Source of the DNA: SIG299 sp051880375
GTDB lineage: Bacteria > Bacillota > Clostridia > Lachnospirales > Lachnospiraceae
Assembly: GCA_051880375.1 (NCBI GenBank)
Contig: JBJENV010000003.1
Location: 1-64,000, forward strand
Reading direction: 5' to 3'
Length of the DNA: 64,000 nucleotides
The notes below the pieces were generated by a model. It saw only the letters and a program-made list of their open reading frames with translations, did no database searches and was not told the origin of the DNA. A program made the translations under genes and the position numbers. Of this stretch, positions 50,641-59,084 are shown piece by piece (within the stretch, counting starts at the first letter, position 1; every line of letters begins with the position of its first letter).

Positions 50641-52347
50641 TTAGTTCAACTCATCTACGAGCTTCTGTAATGCGGCAAGAGCCTCATCAGGAAGCTTGTC
50701 GTAGCCGTCCTTCTTTGTTGCGAAGTCGCTGACAGCCTTCACACGGGTCTGCATAGCAGCCTTTAACTGAGCCTTGTAGTCTGCATCGTTCATGTTCGGT
50801 GTGAAGTCTGCGGTTCTGCCGGACCAGTCGTTCATGATTTCGATGTCGGAGAAAGGACCCCACTGTGTGAAGTTTGCCTTGCCCTCAACGATGGTCTCAA
50901 GGATGCCGAGAGTATCTGCCGGCTTAACCTTCTGTCCCATGAAATCACCGGTGTTTACGATGTAGCAGTCTACGTTCTTTTCCTCTACTAACTTCTTGAA
51001 CTTGTCGTAGTCGTTTACGAGCGGATAAGTTCTGAATGGGTTAGCGTAAGGTACGATACGGATTGCATTTAAGTCGGTGCCTGCTGCAACACGCTCTGCA
51101 GTAGAGGTCTTTGTTGCAAGAGTTGCGCCCATAACGGAAGCAAGAGCAGCGCCCTTTAACTTGACTACCGGAGGAATGGTCGGGTCCTTCATAATCCAGA
51201 AGATAGCGTTAACCGGAGCATCAATCTTGTCTACGCGGTTCGGAGACCAGAGCTTGGACTTGATGGCACGGCCGTTACCGTTTCTGATATCCTCTGTTAC
51301 AAGCTGAATCTTTCCGTCCTCGTCCAGAGTAGCGGAGCAGTTCTGAGCGGTTAACAGATACTTGTTATCCGGGCAGCCGGTCGGATAGTCGGCTGTCTTA
51401 TCGAAGTAGGTCGGCTCCAGTGCGATGGAAGCACAGGTATCGGTGTTGATGATGAAAGCGTCATCATGCAGAACCTTGATTTCGTACTTGCCGCCGTGCT
51501 TTGCGTGGGTTAAGGTGGACTTACCGGAGCCGGACAGACCGTAAACGGAAGCTACGAACTTCTTGCCGTCTGCAAGAACGTATTCCTTCTGACCGCCGTG
51601 GCAGGAAGCATAGCCGTTTCTGTTGGCAATCGCCCATGCCATGGTAAGAGTACCCTTCTTGTGCTCGCCGAAGTATCTCATACCTAAGATAGCGGCACAG
51701 TTTTCGTTTGTATCGAAGTAGCACAGAGTAAGCGGATCGCTTAAGCAGCTGTAGTCAACATCAGGACGGTTGCCCGGTGTCCACTGCGGGTCGGAGAAGA
51801 TATAAATATCTGCTTCCTTGCCGTCGCCTACCGGCTTGGAGTTTTTGTACATCTTTACATATTCGTCGGACATGTACTGGAAGTTAATCATCCAGTTGTA
51901 AAGGATGTTCTCTTCACCTTCCGGAATTAAGAGATGAGCCTTTACCATGAATTCAGGGTCAAGACCTACGAAGCACTCTGCATGGTACATGGTCTTCCAA
52001 CGGGTCTCGTAAACAGCATCCATTACCACCTTGTCAAGCTTAGCGTCATCTACGCCAGGCTCGCCCTTGATGCGGCGTGCTGCTGCATAACGGCCGGTTA
52101 CTGCGCCGTCGTTAAATAACAGAACCTTTGCGTCCTTTTCCAGACCGAACTCTTCGCCTCTGTAAACAGGCATATCGGTTACGATGGTACCCGGGGAGTT
52201 CTTTGCAAGTTCATAAGCTTCCTTTAATGTGTTCACTTTTACTACGTTGTTTCCGTAGAATGCTGCTTCAATGATGGAGCGGGTTCTGGAAAATCCTACT
52301 TTTCCTGCTCCGATTTCTTCTGGCTTGTAAAAAGCTTTTGTAGACAT
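50641..52347 (-). CDS. pckA: Phosphoenolpyruvate carboxykinase (ATP)
   Basis: 568 residues from ATG 52347 (MSTKAFYKPEEIGAG), six bases after GGAGG. The P-loop GLSGSGKSTL, HDDAFIINTDTC, GNGRAIKSKLWSPNR and NPFRTYPLVNDYD are visible, as is CHGGQKEYVLADG. The ATP-type family interconverts oxaloacetate and PEP. In fermenting gut anaerobes it often runs toward oxaloacetate, fixing CO2 and making ATP on the way to succinate or propionate; direction here is inferred. It has a strong own promoter and terminator and is monocistronic. Confidence 0.95.
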   Translation of the reverse strand: MSTKAFYKPEEIGAGKVGFSRTRSIIEAAFYGNNVVKVNTLKEAYELAKNSPGTIVTDMPVYRGEEFGLEKDAKVLLFNDGAVTGRYAAARRIKGEPGVDDAKLDKVVMDAVYETRWKTMYHAECFVGLDPEFMVKAHLLIPEGEENILYNWMINFQYMSDEYVKMYKNSKPVGDGKEADIYIFSDPQWTPGNRPDVDYSCLSDPLTLCYFDTNENCAAILGMRYFGEHKKGTLTMAWAIANRNGYASCHGGQKEYVLADGKKFVASVYGLSGSGKSTLTHAKHGGKYEIKVLHDDAFIINTDTCASIALEPTYFDKTADYPTGCPDNKYLLTAQNCSATLDEDGKIQLVTEDIRNGNGRAIKSKLWSPNRVDKIDAPVNAIFWIMKDPTIPPVVKLKGAALASVMGATLATKTSTAERVAAGTDLNAIRIVPYANPFRTYPLVNDYDKFKKLVEEKNVDCYIVNTGDFMGQKVKPADTLGILETIVEGKANFTQWGPFSDIEIMNDWSGRTADFTPNMNDADYKAQLKAAMQTRVKAVSDFATKKDGYDKLPDEALAALQKLVDELN

Positions 52348-52383
52348 GTTGATTTCCTCCTTATAAAAGTGGAATTGTAAACG

Positions 52384-52410
52384 GGAATTCTTGATTTTAG
52401 AAAGAATTCC
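52384..52410 (-). other. Stem-loop in the pckA leader
   Basis: GGAATTCTT and AAGAATTCC form a perfect 9-bp inverted repeat around nine bases, close to the predicted transcript start. It could stabilise the mRNA. No T-run follows. Confidence 0.55.
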
Positions 52411-52429
52411 AGAAGTTTGCACCAGTATA

Positions 52430-52458
52430 AGTATAAAATCAGTATGTGTAAATGTCAA
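52430..52458 (-). promoter_or_regulatory. Strong sigmaA promoter of pckA
   Basis: Minus strand: perfect TTGACA (52458-52453), 17-base spacer, TATACT (52435-52430), with a second TATACT immediately after (52429-52424). Confidence 0.9.
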
Positions 52459-52515
52459 GAGCGCAAGTGAAAAAATTAACGAGGAAGAGAGCAGGGAGCA
52501 ATTTTCATTCTTCCT

Positions 52516-54660
52516 TTATTTTTTTGCCTTTCGTGCGAGTACAATTCCCAACACAACCAGTCCAATAACGAGAACGATAAGAACCGTAATCACAACCGGA
52601 GCGGAAGAGCCGCCTTCTTCGGCAGCTTCTGCGGAGACAGGAACGGTCGGCGTCTGTGAATTTTCCGCTGCAGTCGGTACTGCGTCCGGTGTATCCGTCG
52701 GTACCGCGGTCGGGGCTGTTGTCGGAGCTTTGGTTGGGGCTTCTGTCGGAGCTGCAGTCGGAACTGCTGTCGGTGCTTCGGTTGGAGCAGCTTCGTTTTC
52801 AATTATATTTACAGTCAGCTTCGGAGCGAAGGAATTACCTGCTTCTTTGCTGCCGACGCGGATGCGGGTTCCTGTTACGGTTACGTTCATGGCAAAGCCG
52901 ATGGTGGTTTCCTCCGGATGTTCTTCTACAAACCTCTTTACCAGCTCCGTAACGTCAATCAATACCTCTGTTTCGACGTCTGCGGTATCAAATTCCTCCG
53001 ACAGTGCTGTCGTATGTTCCAAATCGTTGCTATCATAATGTAAGGAAGGCTGGTTTTCCCAGGTCAGGGTTCCTGCGGAAGCACGGTTTCTGTTTACGCT
53101 TTCACGACCGCTTCCTTCTTTCCACGTAGTATCCGAAAGTGTGACCTGAATCCGGGTTGCAGAGGCATCACCGCTTGGCTTGTTGAGATATACAAGCGAA
53201 AGACAGATGCGTTCCTTTTCGCTGAATGTAAGAGTACCCAGTTCAGACAGGTCAAAGTTCAGATAGCCGATTTTATTGTCATACCATTCATCCGGCCGGG
53301 TTCCCTCTCCTAAAAGCCCCATTCCGTGATTCTGGTAATTCGGATCCTTCTGCAACTGGATATATGGTTCGGCGCCATAATTCTTTTTGACTTCGCTGTC
53401 CCAGGTCTGGGCGGTGGTATCGGCAGTCGCCGGAATGCCGCTTCGCCCGGCAAGAGGGTCCGGAAGCCGGTCAAATGCCGTCAGCTTCTCGGAGGAAAAC
53501 GGAACGACAATGATTTTGCTGCCGTGTTGGTCATTACCATAGTCGGCTTCCTTTGCCACATCTATGACGGCAAAGGTCATTGCCGCAATTTTGCCGTCCT
53601 CCACATAGATATTCGGACGTTCGATTTTTTCCCAGTTGTTTACCGTGCCGTCGGTATAGCGCAGAAAATCGGCATCCGGCGTATAGGCGGTTCCCGGATG
53701 GCGTACCCATCCGGTGATACCGTCTTCCGAGGTCAGGTAGTATGCCATACGCGCATCCCACTTATTGACGACGATATGATAGAGCCCGTCGGAATACCAG
53801 AGGACAGGGTCTTCAATGTTGTCGGAAGACATACCGTCTATCTTTTTCCACAAACTGTTTTCCACAACTTCCCAGGTGCCTGAAAGAGAATCGGCAAGCG
53901 CAAGGTCGCCGTTGCGGTTGGTTGCCTCGTATCTGCCGTCCGGTCTTACCATAATGCTGATATTGGATAAGGAGAAGCCGCTTCCGCCTGTTGCTTTCAG
54001 TTTTCCGTTGTTCCCGTTCTCTACCAGCTCCCACGGTCCGTCAAGGCTTTTGGAAATATGAAGGGTACCGTTTGCCGTTTCGCCGTGCATTCCCGTATCA
54101 CTGATGGAAATGGCGTACCGATAGCCGTCTGCGTATAGCAGATCGCTTTTACTTATGGTAAACGGAAAGACGTTATGCCCCGCACCGTCGCACCAATCCG
54201 GCCAGAGCAGTCCACGGTCCGTATACGGCCCGCAAAGGCTGTCACTGGTAGCGTACACTGCCTGTGAACCCTGCCAGCCGTCAATGCCGTCCTGTCCCCA
54301 GTGCCCTCCTGCCTGATTCCAGCGGCTGGCAAACAGGTAGTAGGTTCCGGTGATTTCGTCTTTGATAATTCCGCCGTCCCAATAGGAATAATCGGACATA
54401 TTGGCATCTTCCAGACCGTTTAGCTGATCACGCGCGCCAACCTCGGCAGCGCCCCAGCAGTCGGAGGAAAGTCCACCGATGATTGGCATCGGTTCAAAGC
54501 AGTCCATAAACTGTGCCGCCTCTGTCGGCTCGTTTGTTTCCTCGGATTCGGTGCCGGCAGCAGAGCCTGTCGTACCCTCGGCTGTGCGCGGCGTGCGGCC
54601 TGCAGAAAGCAGACAGACGCAAAGAAGCGCCATCGCAGCCCATACTTTTCCTTTTTTCAT
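52516..54660 (-). CDS. Surface-anchored GH43-like propeller with DNRLRE/CBM96-like domain
   Basis: 714 residues. A signal peptide (about 1-25), a low-complexity stretch, a five-blade propeller like GH43/GH117-clan enzymes (about 55-390; SYWDGGIIKDEITGTYYLFAS, NIEDPVLWYSDGLYHIVVNK, KIERPNIYVEDGKIAAMTFA), a DNRLRE/CBM96-like beta-sandwich (about 412-640), an APTEAPT-type linker (about 645-690) and a C-terminal membrane helix with basic tail. The lipobox-like LSAGR has Arg (CGC) where lipoproteins have Cys (TGC). Asp in SYWDGG, Asp in IEDPV and Glu in IERPN are candidate catalytic residues; the exact family is uncertain. It is divergent from an AraC gene. Confidence 0.8.
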   Translation of the reverse strand: MKKGKVWAAMALLCVCLLSAGRTPRTAEGTTGSAAGTESEETNEPTEAAQFMDCFEPMPIIGGLSSDCWGAAEVGARDQLNGLEDANMSDYSYWDGGIIKDEITGTYYLFASRWNQAGGHWGQDGIDGWQGSQAVYATSDSLCGPYTDRGLLWPDWCDGAGHNVFPFTISKSDLLYADGYRYAISISDTGMHGETANGTLHISKSLDGPWELVENGNNGKLKATGGSGFSLSNISIMVRPDGRYEATNRNGDLALADSLSGTWEVVENSLWKKIDGMSSDNIEDPVLWYSDGLYHIVVNKWDARMAYYLTSEDGITGWVRHPGTAYTPDADFLRYTDGTVNNWEKIERPNIYVEDGKIAAMTFAVIDVAKEADYGNDQHGSKIIVVPFSSEKLTAFDRLPDPLAGRSGIPATADTTAQTWDSEVKKNYGAEPYIQLQKDPNYQNHGMGLLGEGTRPDEWYDNKIGYLNFDLSELGTLTFSEKERICLSLVYLNKPSGDASATRIQVTLSDTTWKEGSGRESVNRNRASAGTLTWENQPSLHYDSNDLEHTTALSEEFDTADVETEVLIDVTELVKRFVEEHPEETTIGFAMNVTVTGTRIRVGSKEAGNSFAPKLTVNIIENEAAPTEAPTAVPTAAPTEAPTKAPTTAPTAVPTDTPDAVPTAAENSQTPTVPVSAEAAEEGGSSAPVVITVLIVLVIGLVVLGIVLARKAKK

Positions 54661-54710
54661 ATACAGTCATCCTTTCTTGTTTTAAAATAGAACAGCTTAT
54701 CTGTGATTCT

Positions 54711-54739
54711 ATTTTAACATGGCGGAAAGGACGCTCCAA
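54711..54739 (-). promoter_or_regulatory. Probable promoter of the anchored GH43-like gene
   Basis: Minus strand: TTGGAG (54739-54734), 17-base spacer, TAAAAT (54716-54711). Confidence 0.5.
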
Positions 54740-54828
54740 TACTCTGATATGCCATAATATACCACATAATGTCGTGTCAGCGCATATTTTCCTGCTGTTT
54801 TACGGAGCAGGCAGGTTCCCATGATGAT

Positions 54829-54857
54829 TTGCCAAAAGCGACAGAATGCGCTATGAT
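54829..54857 (+). promoter_or_regulatory. Probable promoter of the second araC-like gene
   Basis: TTGCCA (54829-54834), 17-base spacer, TATGAT (54852-54857). Confidence 0.6.
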
Positions 54858-54943
54858 AATAGAAAATTTATGTTTACCTTGCAAGCATGTCTACTGCCGG
54901 ATTCATTGGCGCAGGTTTTAACGTGGGCGGAAACGGAGAACAC

Positions 54944-55801
54944 ATGAAATACGACAATATCAAGCTCAGCTTTTTGCTGGATTCCTTCCGGGTTCATATC
55001 CTGCGGGTATCGTTCGGAAAAATAAGCTGGGTTATCCCGATGCACAATCACAGCGATAATTGTTATGAACTCCACTATATTACAAGCGGAAGGGGAAAGG
55101 TGATTCTGGACGGGACAGCTCACCAGGTGGAGGCGGATACCCTGTTTATTACAGGACCGCTGGTTTACCATGAACAGATACCGGACGAGCAGGACCCGAT
55201 GGCGGAATATTGCTTTAATCTTTGTATTGAACCGAATCCCGCAGCAAAGAAAGCTCCGGTTTTTGTACCGGGCATACTTCACAGCGGTATCTGGTCGGGA
55301 CAGAATCTACAGGATGTTGGAACCGTTATGAAGCTGATTTACCGCGAATTCGGAAGAGATGACAGCGGCAGCAGACTTGCAATCACCGGAATGCTTCAGT
55401 ACCTCCTGGTGCTGCTTTCCCGCCTTTCCACCGAGCCGCAGTTTTCGTCCGCTCCGGCACTAAAGCTGCAGCAGACGACGCAGTTTTGTCTGATTGAGGA
55501 CGCCTTTTTGTACGAATACAGGGAGCTTACCTTAGAGCAGCTGGCGGCACGGCTCGGTCTGAGCGAAAGGCAGACGGAGCGGCTGTTAAAGAAAAATTAC
55601 GGAAGTACCTTCCGGCAGATGAAGGCAAAAGCACGTATGGCAGCCGCAGCGGCGGCCCTGCTTTCCTCCGATAAAGCAATAGGTTTAATTGCCGAGGAGG
55701 CCGGATATACTTCAACGGAGCATTTTTGTCGCGCATTCAAGAGCTGCTATGCCGTTACACCACTGGATTATCGAAGAAAGGCTCATCCCTCCAATTCCTG
55801 A
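54944..55801 (+). CDS. AraC-family regulator divergent from anchored GH43-like gene
   Basis: 285 residues from ATG 54944 (MKYDNIKLSF), six bases after GGAG; the upstream in-frame ATG 54887 lacks a ribosome site. The N-terminal cupin (about 20-110) has MHNHSDNCYELHYITSGRGKVILDGTAHQVEADTLFITGPLVYHE. The C-terminal AraC DNA-binding domain (about 185-285) has LTLEQLAARLGLSERQTERLLKKNYGSTFRQMKAKARM and IGLIAEEAGYTSTEHFCRAFKSCYAVTPLDYRR. It probably controls the GH43-like gene. Its 3' end overlaps the converging DUF885 gene by 19 bases. Confidence 0.9.
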   Translation: MKYDNIKLSFLLDSFRVHILRVSFGKISWVIPMHNHSDNCYELHYITSGRGKVILDGTAHQVEADTLFITGPLVYHEQIPDEQDPMAEYCFNLCIEPNPAAKKAPVFVPGILHSGIWSGQNLQDVGTVMKLIYREFGRDDSGSRLAITGMLQYLLVLLSRLSTEPQFSSAPALKLQQTTQFCLIEDAFLYEYRELTLEQLAARLGLSERQTERLLKKNYGSTFRQMKAKARMAAAAAALLSSDKAIGLIAEEAGYTSTEHFCRAFKSCYAVTPLDYRRKAHPSNS

Positions 55802-57627
55802 TACAGAACAGAAAACGGTACCGGCCCAAGCTCCATCAGAAATTCATGGAACCGATAGTCGGAGTATTCGTTTCCCCAAAGCGACTTCGCCCGCTCTTTT
55901 GCATCCTCAAATTCCAGATAGCCGACGGCATACGGCAGATAGGCTCCCGGTTCGGCAAGCATGGTTTCGTAAATGAAATCCGACATGGCACGGGAAAAGC
56001 CGTAACCTTCCAAATAAGCGGCAAGCTCATCGGGCGTGTAGCCGTCGTAATGAATCAGGATGTCGGAAAGCGAGTACAGGCAGAGCGTTACGACCTGATT
56101 CGAACGAAGAAACGAGGTCAGTGCCTCCGAAAAAACCGCATATTGATAGGAATATAGTTCTACATAGGTTGCCCAGCCCTCGTCATAGCCGGTCGGACCG
56201 AGCAGATAACGAAGCGGATGTATATTGCCGGATAATGCGGCAACATTTTGATAGAGGTGTCCGGGATATCCCTCGTGTGCGACGGTCGGAAACAGAGAGT
56301 CTGCGTCGTAGAGCGGATTCGGATTGATGTAAATCGTGTTGCTTTCGTAATCATCCATCGGCGGAATCAGATACATGGCAGGACTGACATAGTCCTGGAG
56401 GGATTCCGGAATATACTTGATATGATAGTTTTTGCAGTCGATGGAAGGAAAATCGGAAGCGCAGGCATTCATAAGGTATTCCATGATTTTCCCCGGCTCG
56501 GTTTCGGGATAGGTAAGGGAAACATATTCTTCATAAACACCGGTATTCTCTGCAATGGCTGTAGCAAGGAGAGCCGTGTGGCTGTTTACGGCAGCCTGCA
56601 GCCGCTGCTTTAATTCCGGAACGGTTTTGTCCGAGCCGGTTTTGCTTTGAAGCATGGTTTCATAATAGTCCTTACCACCGTCATATCGGCACAAACCGTA
56701 CGGATTTTTTCCGGTTCCGAGGCAGTCCTTCAGTGTTTCCGCCAAAAGCTCATAGGCAGGCAGGACGTAGGTAAACAGTGCAGTACGGTTTTTCAGCAGA
56801 TATTCGGTTTTTTTTGCGGTATCCAAAGAAAGTGCGTTTAACTTCTCTTCAAATGTTGAAATCAGAAAATTGTCGTCAGGGTTCTGTACAAAGGAAAGGC
56901 ACTGGTCGATAATGTCTTGTGCGGATTTGTCGTTTATAAAGTATCCGGCTGCACTTTTTTCCTTTTCAAAGTCGGCAAGTCCCTTAAAATAGTCATAGAT
57001 GCACGGCAGGAGGTCAAGATAGGTACGGACATCCTCTTCGGTGTAAAATCGGTATTCGGCAAGCAGAATCGGAAGCTGCGCCTGAAAACCGGTGGTCGGG
57101 CCGAGTACCTCGCTAAAATAAGGAGAGCCGGATGTTTTCAGCGACAGGTTCAGCGTCCGTTTCAGGGTATCATAGGTCAACTGTTCTTCTTTTGTCAGGG
57201 CGTCATACGGATAGGAAATCAGCTGTTCGTATAGGTCTAAGAGGGTGTCTCCGTGGGAATCACCGGAGAAATCGGAGCTGCTTTCGGAAGAGGATGTTTT
57301 GCCGGGTGCTGTACCGAGCGTCACAGGAACGTCGCTAATGCCGTAGTCCTTCGGATTTGCAATCGTATAATGGAGCGAAATGGTATTGGAGGTAACCTCG
57401 TTTCGAAAGACATCCATGGAGAAGCGGTCAAAGGTAGGCGTCGGCGTCGGAATTCCGGTGAGGACAGAGGTGGGTTCTGGGGAAAGCTCTTCGGAAGCAG
57501 ACGGAATGCGTGGGATAACATGACGGCAGACTAAAAACAGCAAAAACGGCGTGGAGATTAACAGTGCGATTAACAGAAGCTGTGCAAGCCATCTTGCATA
57601 TCGTACCGGCGGATGATAATATTTCAT
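55783..57627 (-). CDS. DUF885-family membrane-anchored metallohydrolase-like protein
   Basis: 614 residues from ATG 57627 (MKYYHPPVRYARW). An N-terminal membrane segment (about 13-35) and a Pro/Thr linker (SPEPTSVLTGIPTPTPTF) precede a large helical domain. The zinc-type motif VAHEGYPGHLYQ (HExxxGH) and a later Glu (GYDEGWATYVELYSYQY) match the DUF885 family, related in fold to M32/M2-like gluzincin peptidases. It therefore probably cleaves peptides outside the cell; the substrate is unknown. A Ser/Gly-rich stretch at about 105-130 is poorly ordered. It overlaps the araC-like gene tail to tail without a terminator. Confidence 0.87.
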   Translation of the reverse strand: MKYYHPPVRYARWLAQLLLIALLISTPFLLFLVCRHVIPRIPSASEELSPEPTSVLTGIPTPTPTFDRFSMDVFRNEVTSNTISLHYTIANPKDYGISDVPVTLGTAPGKTSSSESSSDFSGDSHGDTLLDLYEQLISYPYDALTKEEQLTYDTLKRTLNLSLKTSGSPYFSEVLGPTTGFQAQLPILLAEYRFYTEEDVRTYLDLLPCIYDYFKGLADFEKEKSAAGYFINDKSAQDIIDQCLSFVQNPDDNFLISTFEEKLNALSLDTAKKTEYLLKNRTALFTYVLPAYELLAETLKDCLGTGKNPYGLCRYDGGKDYYETMLQSKTGSDKTVPELKQRLQAAVNSHTALLATAIAENTGVYEEYVSLTYPETEPGKIMEYLMNACASDFPSIDCKNYHIKYIPESLQDYVSPAMYLIPPMDDYESNTIYINPNPLYDADSLFPTVAHEGYPGHLYQNVAALSGNIHPLRYLLGPTGYDEGWATYVELYSYQYAVFSEALTSFLRSNQVVTLCLYSLSDILIHYDGYTPDELAAYLEGYGFSRAMSDFIYETMLAEPGAYLPYAVGYLEFEDAKERAKSLWGNEYSDYRFHEFLMELGPVPFSVLYQELEG

Positions 57628-57808
57628 GGGAGTTCCTTTCGGAGAGAAAAGAGTTTCACAGCAATATATGAACAGATGCCGTGTACTATGCGATGTTACA
57701 TGGCAGGAGAGAGTAGATGCGGGGAAAACGGATATACTAATCGTAGCTGATATTGGTCTTTCCATAAAAAGAAGTTCGATAGTAAGAAAAGGAAGAAAGG
57801 ATTTGAGT

Positions 57809-58396
57809 ATGGAAAAGGAAAAAACAAAGGGATTTATTTTATGGACGCTGTTCAAGTCCATGTTTTTACTTAGCGCATGTACATTCGGCGGAGGGTTTGT
57901 TATCGTGTCATTGATGAAAAAGAAATATGTAGAAGAACTGAAATGGCTGGAAGAGGAAGAAATGCTTGATATTACGGCAATTACGCAGTCTTCTCCGGGG
58001 CCTCTGCCGGTCAATGCCTCAGTTATCATCGGCTATCGTATGTGCGGCGTTTTAGGCTCGTTTGTAGCAGTGCTTGGCGCGATTCTGCCGCCGATGATGA
58101 TTATCTCCGTCATCTCCTATTTTTATAACGAATTCCGTACCAACCGGTATATTGCGATTGCACTTCAGGTGATGCGTGCCGGGGTTGCCGCTGTGATTGT
58201 GGATGTGGTGCTCAATCTGGCGAAGAATGTGTTCAAAACCAAGAGAGCGCTTTACATCGGAATGATGTTCGTTGCTTTTGTGGCGCGTTTTTTCTTTGGC
58301 GTCAGCGCAATGATTATTATTCTGCTCTGCCTTGCTGTCGGTATCTGTGATGTGCTTTTTGATATATGGAAAGGGAAGAGAGAAAGGGCAGTGTAG
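57809..58396 (+). CDS. Chromate transporter family, short subunit 1
   Basis: 195 residues from ATG 57809 (MEKEKTKGFILW), about nine bases after AAAGG. Five to six hydrophobic segments. FGGGFVIVSLMKKKYVEE and TQSSPGPLPVNASVIIGYRMCGVLGSFVAVLGAILPP are the ChrA domain motifs. Short ChrA proteins work in pairs with opposite orientation, and the next gene is the partner. Chromate efflux is the named function, yet many anaerobes have such pairs without chromate exposure, so the natural anion is unclear. Confidence 0.9.
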   Translation: MEKEKTKGFILWTLFKSMFLLSACTFGGGFVIVSLMKKKYVEELKWLEEEEMLDITAITQSSPGPLPVNASVIIGYRMCGVLGSFVAVLGAILPPMMIISVISYFYNEFRTNRYIAIALQVMRAGVAAVIVDVVLNLAKNVFKTKRALYIGMMFVAFVARFFFGVSAMIIILLCLAVGICDVLFDIWKGKRERAV

Positions 58397-58417
58397 GACT
58401 GCGGTCTGGAGGAGTTT

Positions 58418-58987
58418 ATGGAATTATTGCTGAAGCTGTTTTTTAGTTTTTTACAGGTTGGTTTATTCAGTGTCGGCGGCGGTTATGCGGCAATTCCGTT
58501 GATAGAGGAACAAATCGTGGGCGTGCACGGACTGATGACCATCGAAGAATTTACGGATTTGATTACGATTGCGGAGATGACGCCGGGACCGATTTCGATT
58601 AACTCGGCAACGTTTGTCGGTACAAGACTGGCCGGACCGTTTGGGGCGGTACTGTGTTCCATCGGCTGCGTCATTCCGTCGTTTATCATTTGTCTGGTGC
58701 TGGCAAAGGTGTACTATAAATACCGGACATTAAGCGGGGTGCAGAAGGTGCTTGGTGCCATGCGTCCGGCGGTCGTTGCAATGATTGGAAGCGTCGGACT
58801 CTCCATTTTTCTGCTCGGCGTGTTCGGGACGGAATTTCCCGACATCCGGATTGCGGATTTTCGTATTGTGGAGGCGCTGCTGTTTGCCGGTGCATTGGTA
58901 TTACTGCGGGTGAAAAAGGTAAACGCTGTTACGATTATATTAGGGAGCGGTGTGGTCGGTACACTGATTTATGTAATCATCGGTTAA
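58418..58987 (+). CDS. Chromate transporter family, short subunit 2
   Basis: 189 residues. VGGGYAAIPLIEEQIVG, ITIAEMTPGPISINSATFVGTRLAGPFGAVLCSIGCVIPSF and five to six membrane segments identify the second short ChrA subunit. ATG 58418 follows GGAGG by four or five bases, 21 bases after the first subunit gene. The stop codon overlaps the sigma28-type promoter of the flagellar unit. Confidence 0.9.
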   Translation: MELLLKLFFSFLQVGLFSVGGGYAAIPLIEEQIVGVHGLMTIEEFTDLITIAEMTPGPISINSATFVGTRLAGPFGAVLCSIGCVIPSFIICLVLAKVYYKYRTLSGVQKVLGAMRPAVVAMIGSVGLSIFLLGVFGTEFPDIRIADFRIVEALLFAGALVLLRVKKVNAVTIILGSGVVGTLIYVIIG

Positions 58988-59011
58988 GAAATCTTTCGTT
59001 TCTGCCGAAAT
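58985..59011 (+). promoter_or_regulatory. Sigma28 (FliA/SigD)-type promoter of the DUF6240-flagellin operon
   Basis: TAAG (58985-58988), a 15-base spacer, GCCGAAAT (59004-59011). The consensus is TAAA-N15-GCCGATAT, so -35 matches 3 of 4 and -10 matches 7 of 8 at the ideal spacing. It lies 74 bases before the start codon and fits late flagellar control. Confidence 0.8.
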
Positions 59012-59084
59012 AAAAGGTATTGAAACAAGGAATCGCAAGGAGAAGTTGCGGCGCAGAAAAACGGTGCGCAGAAACGGAGATTTT

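Noticed and set aside
52391..53038. Plus-strand 215-residue frame with VGA repeats
   Set aside because: It is antisense to the linker of the anchored GH43-like protein and to its terminal helix.
57626..57808. 61-residue N-terminal extension of the first chromate subunit
   Set aside because: It has no ribosome site or homologous sequence; ATG 57809 begins the recognised ChrA domain.
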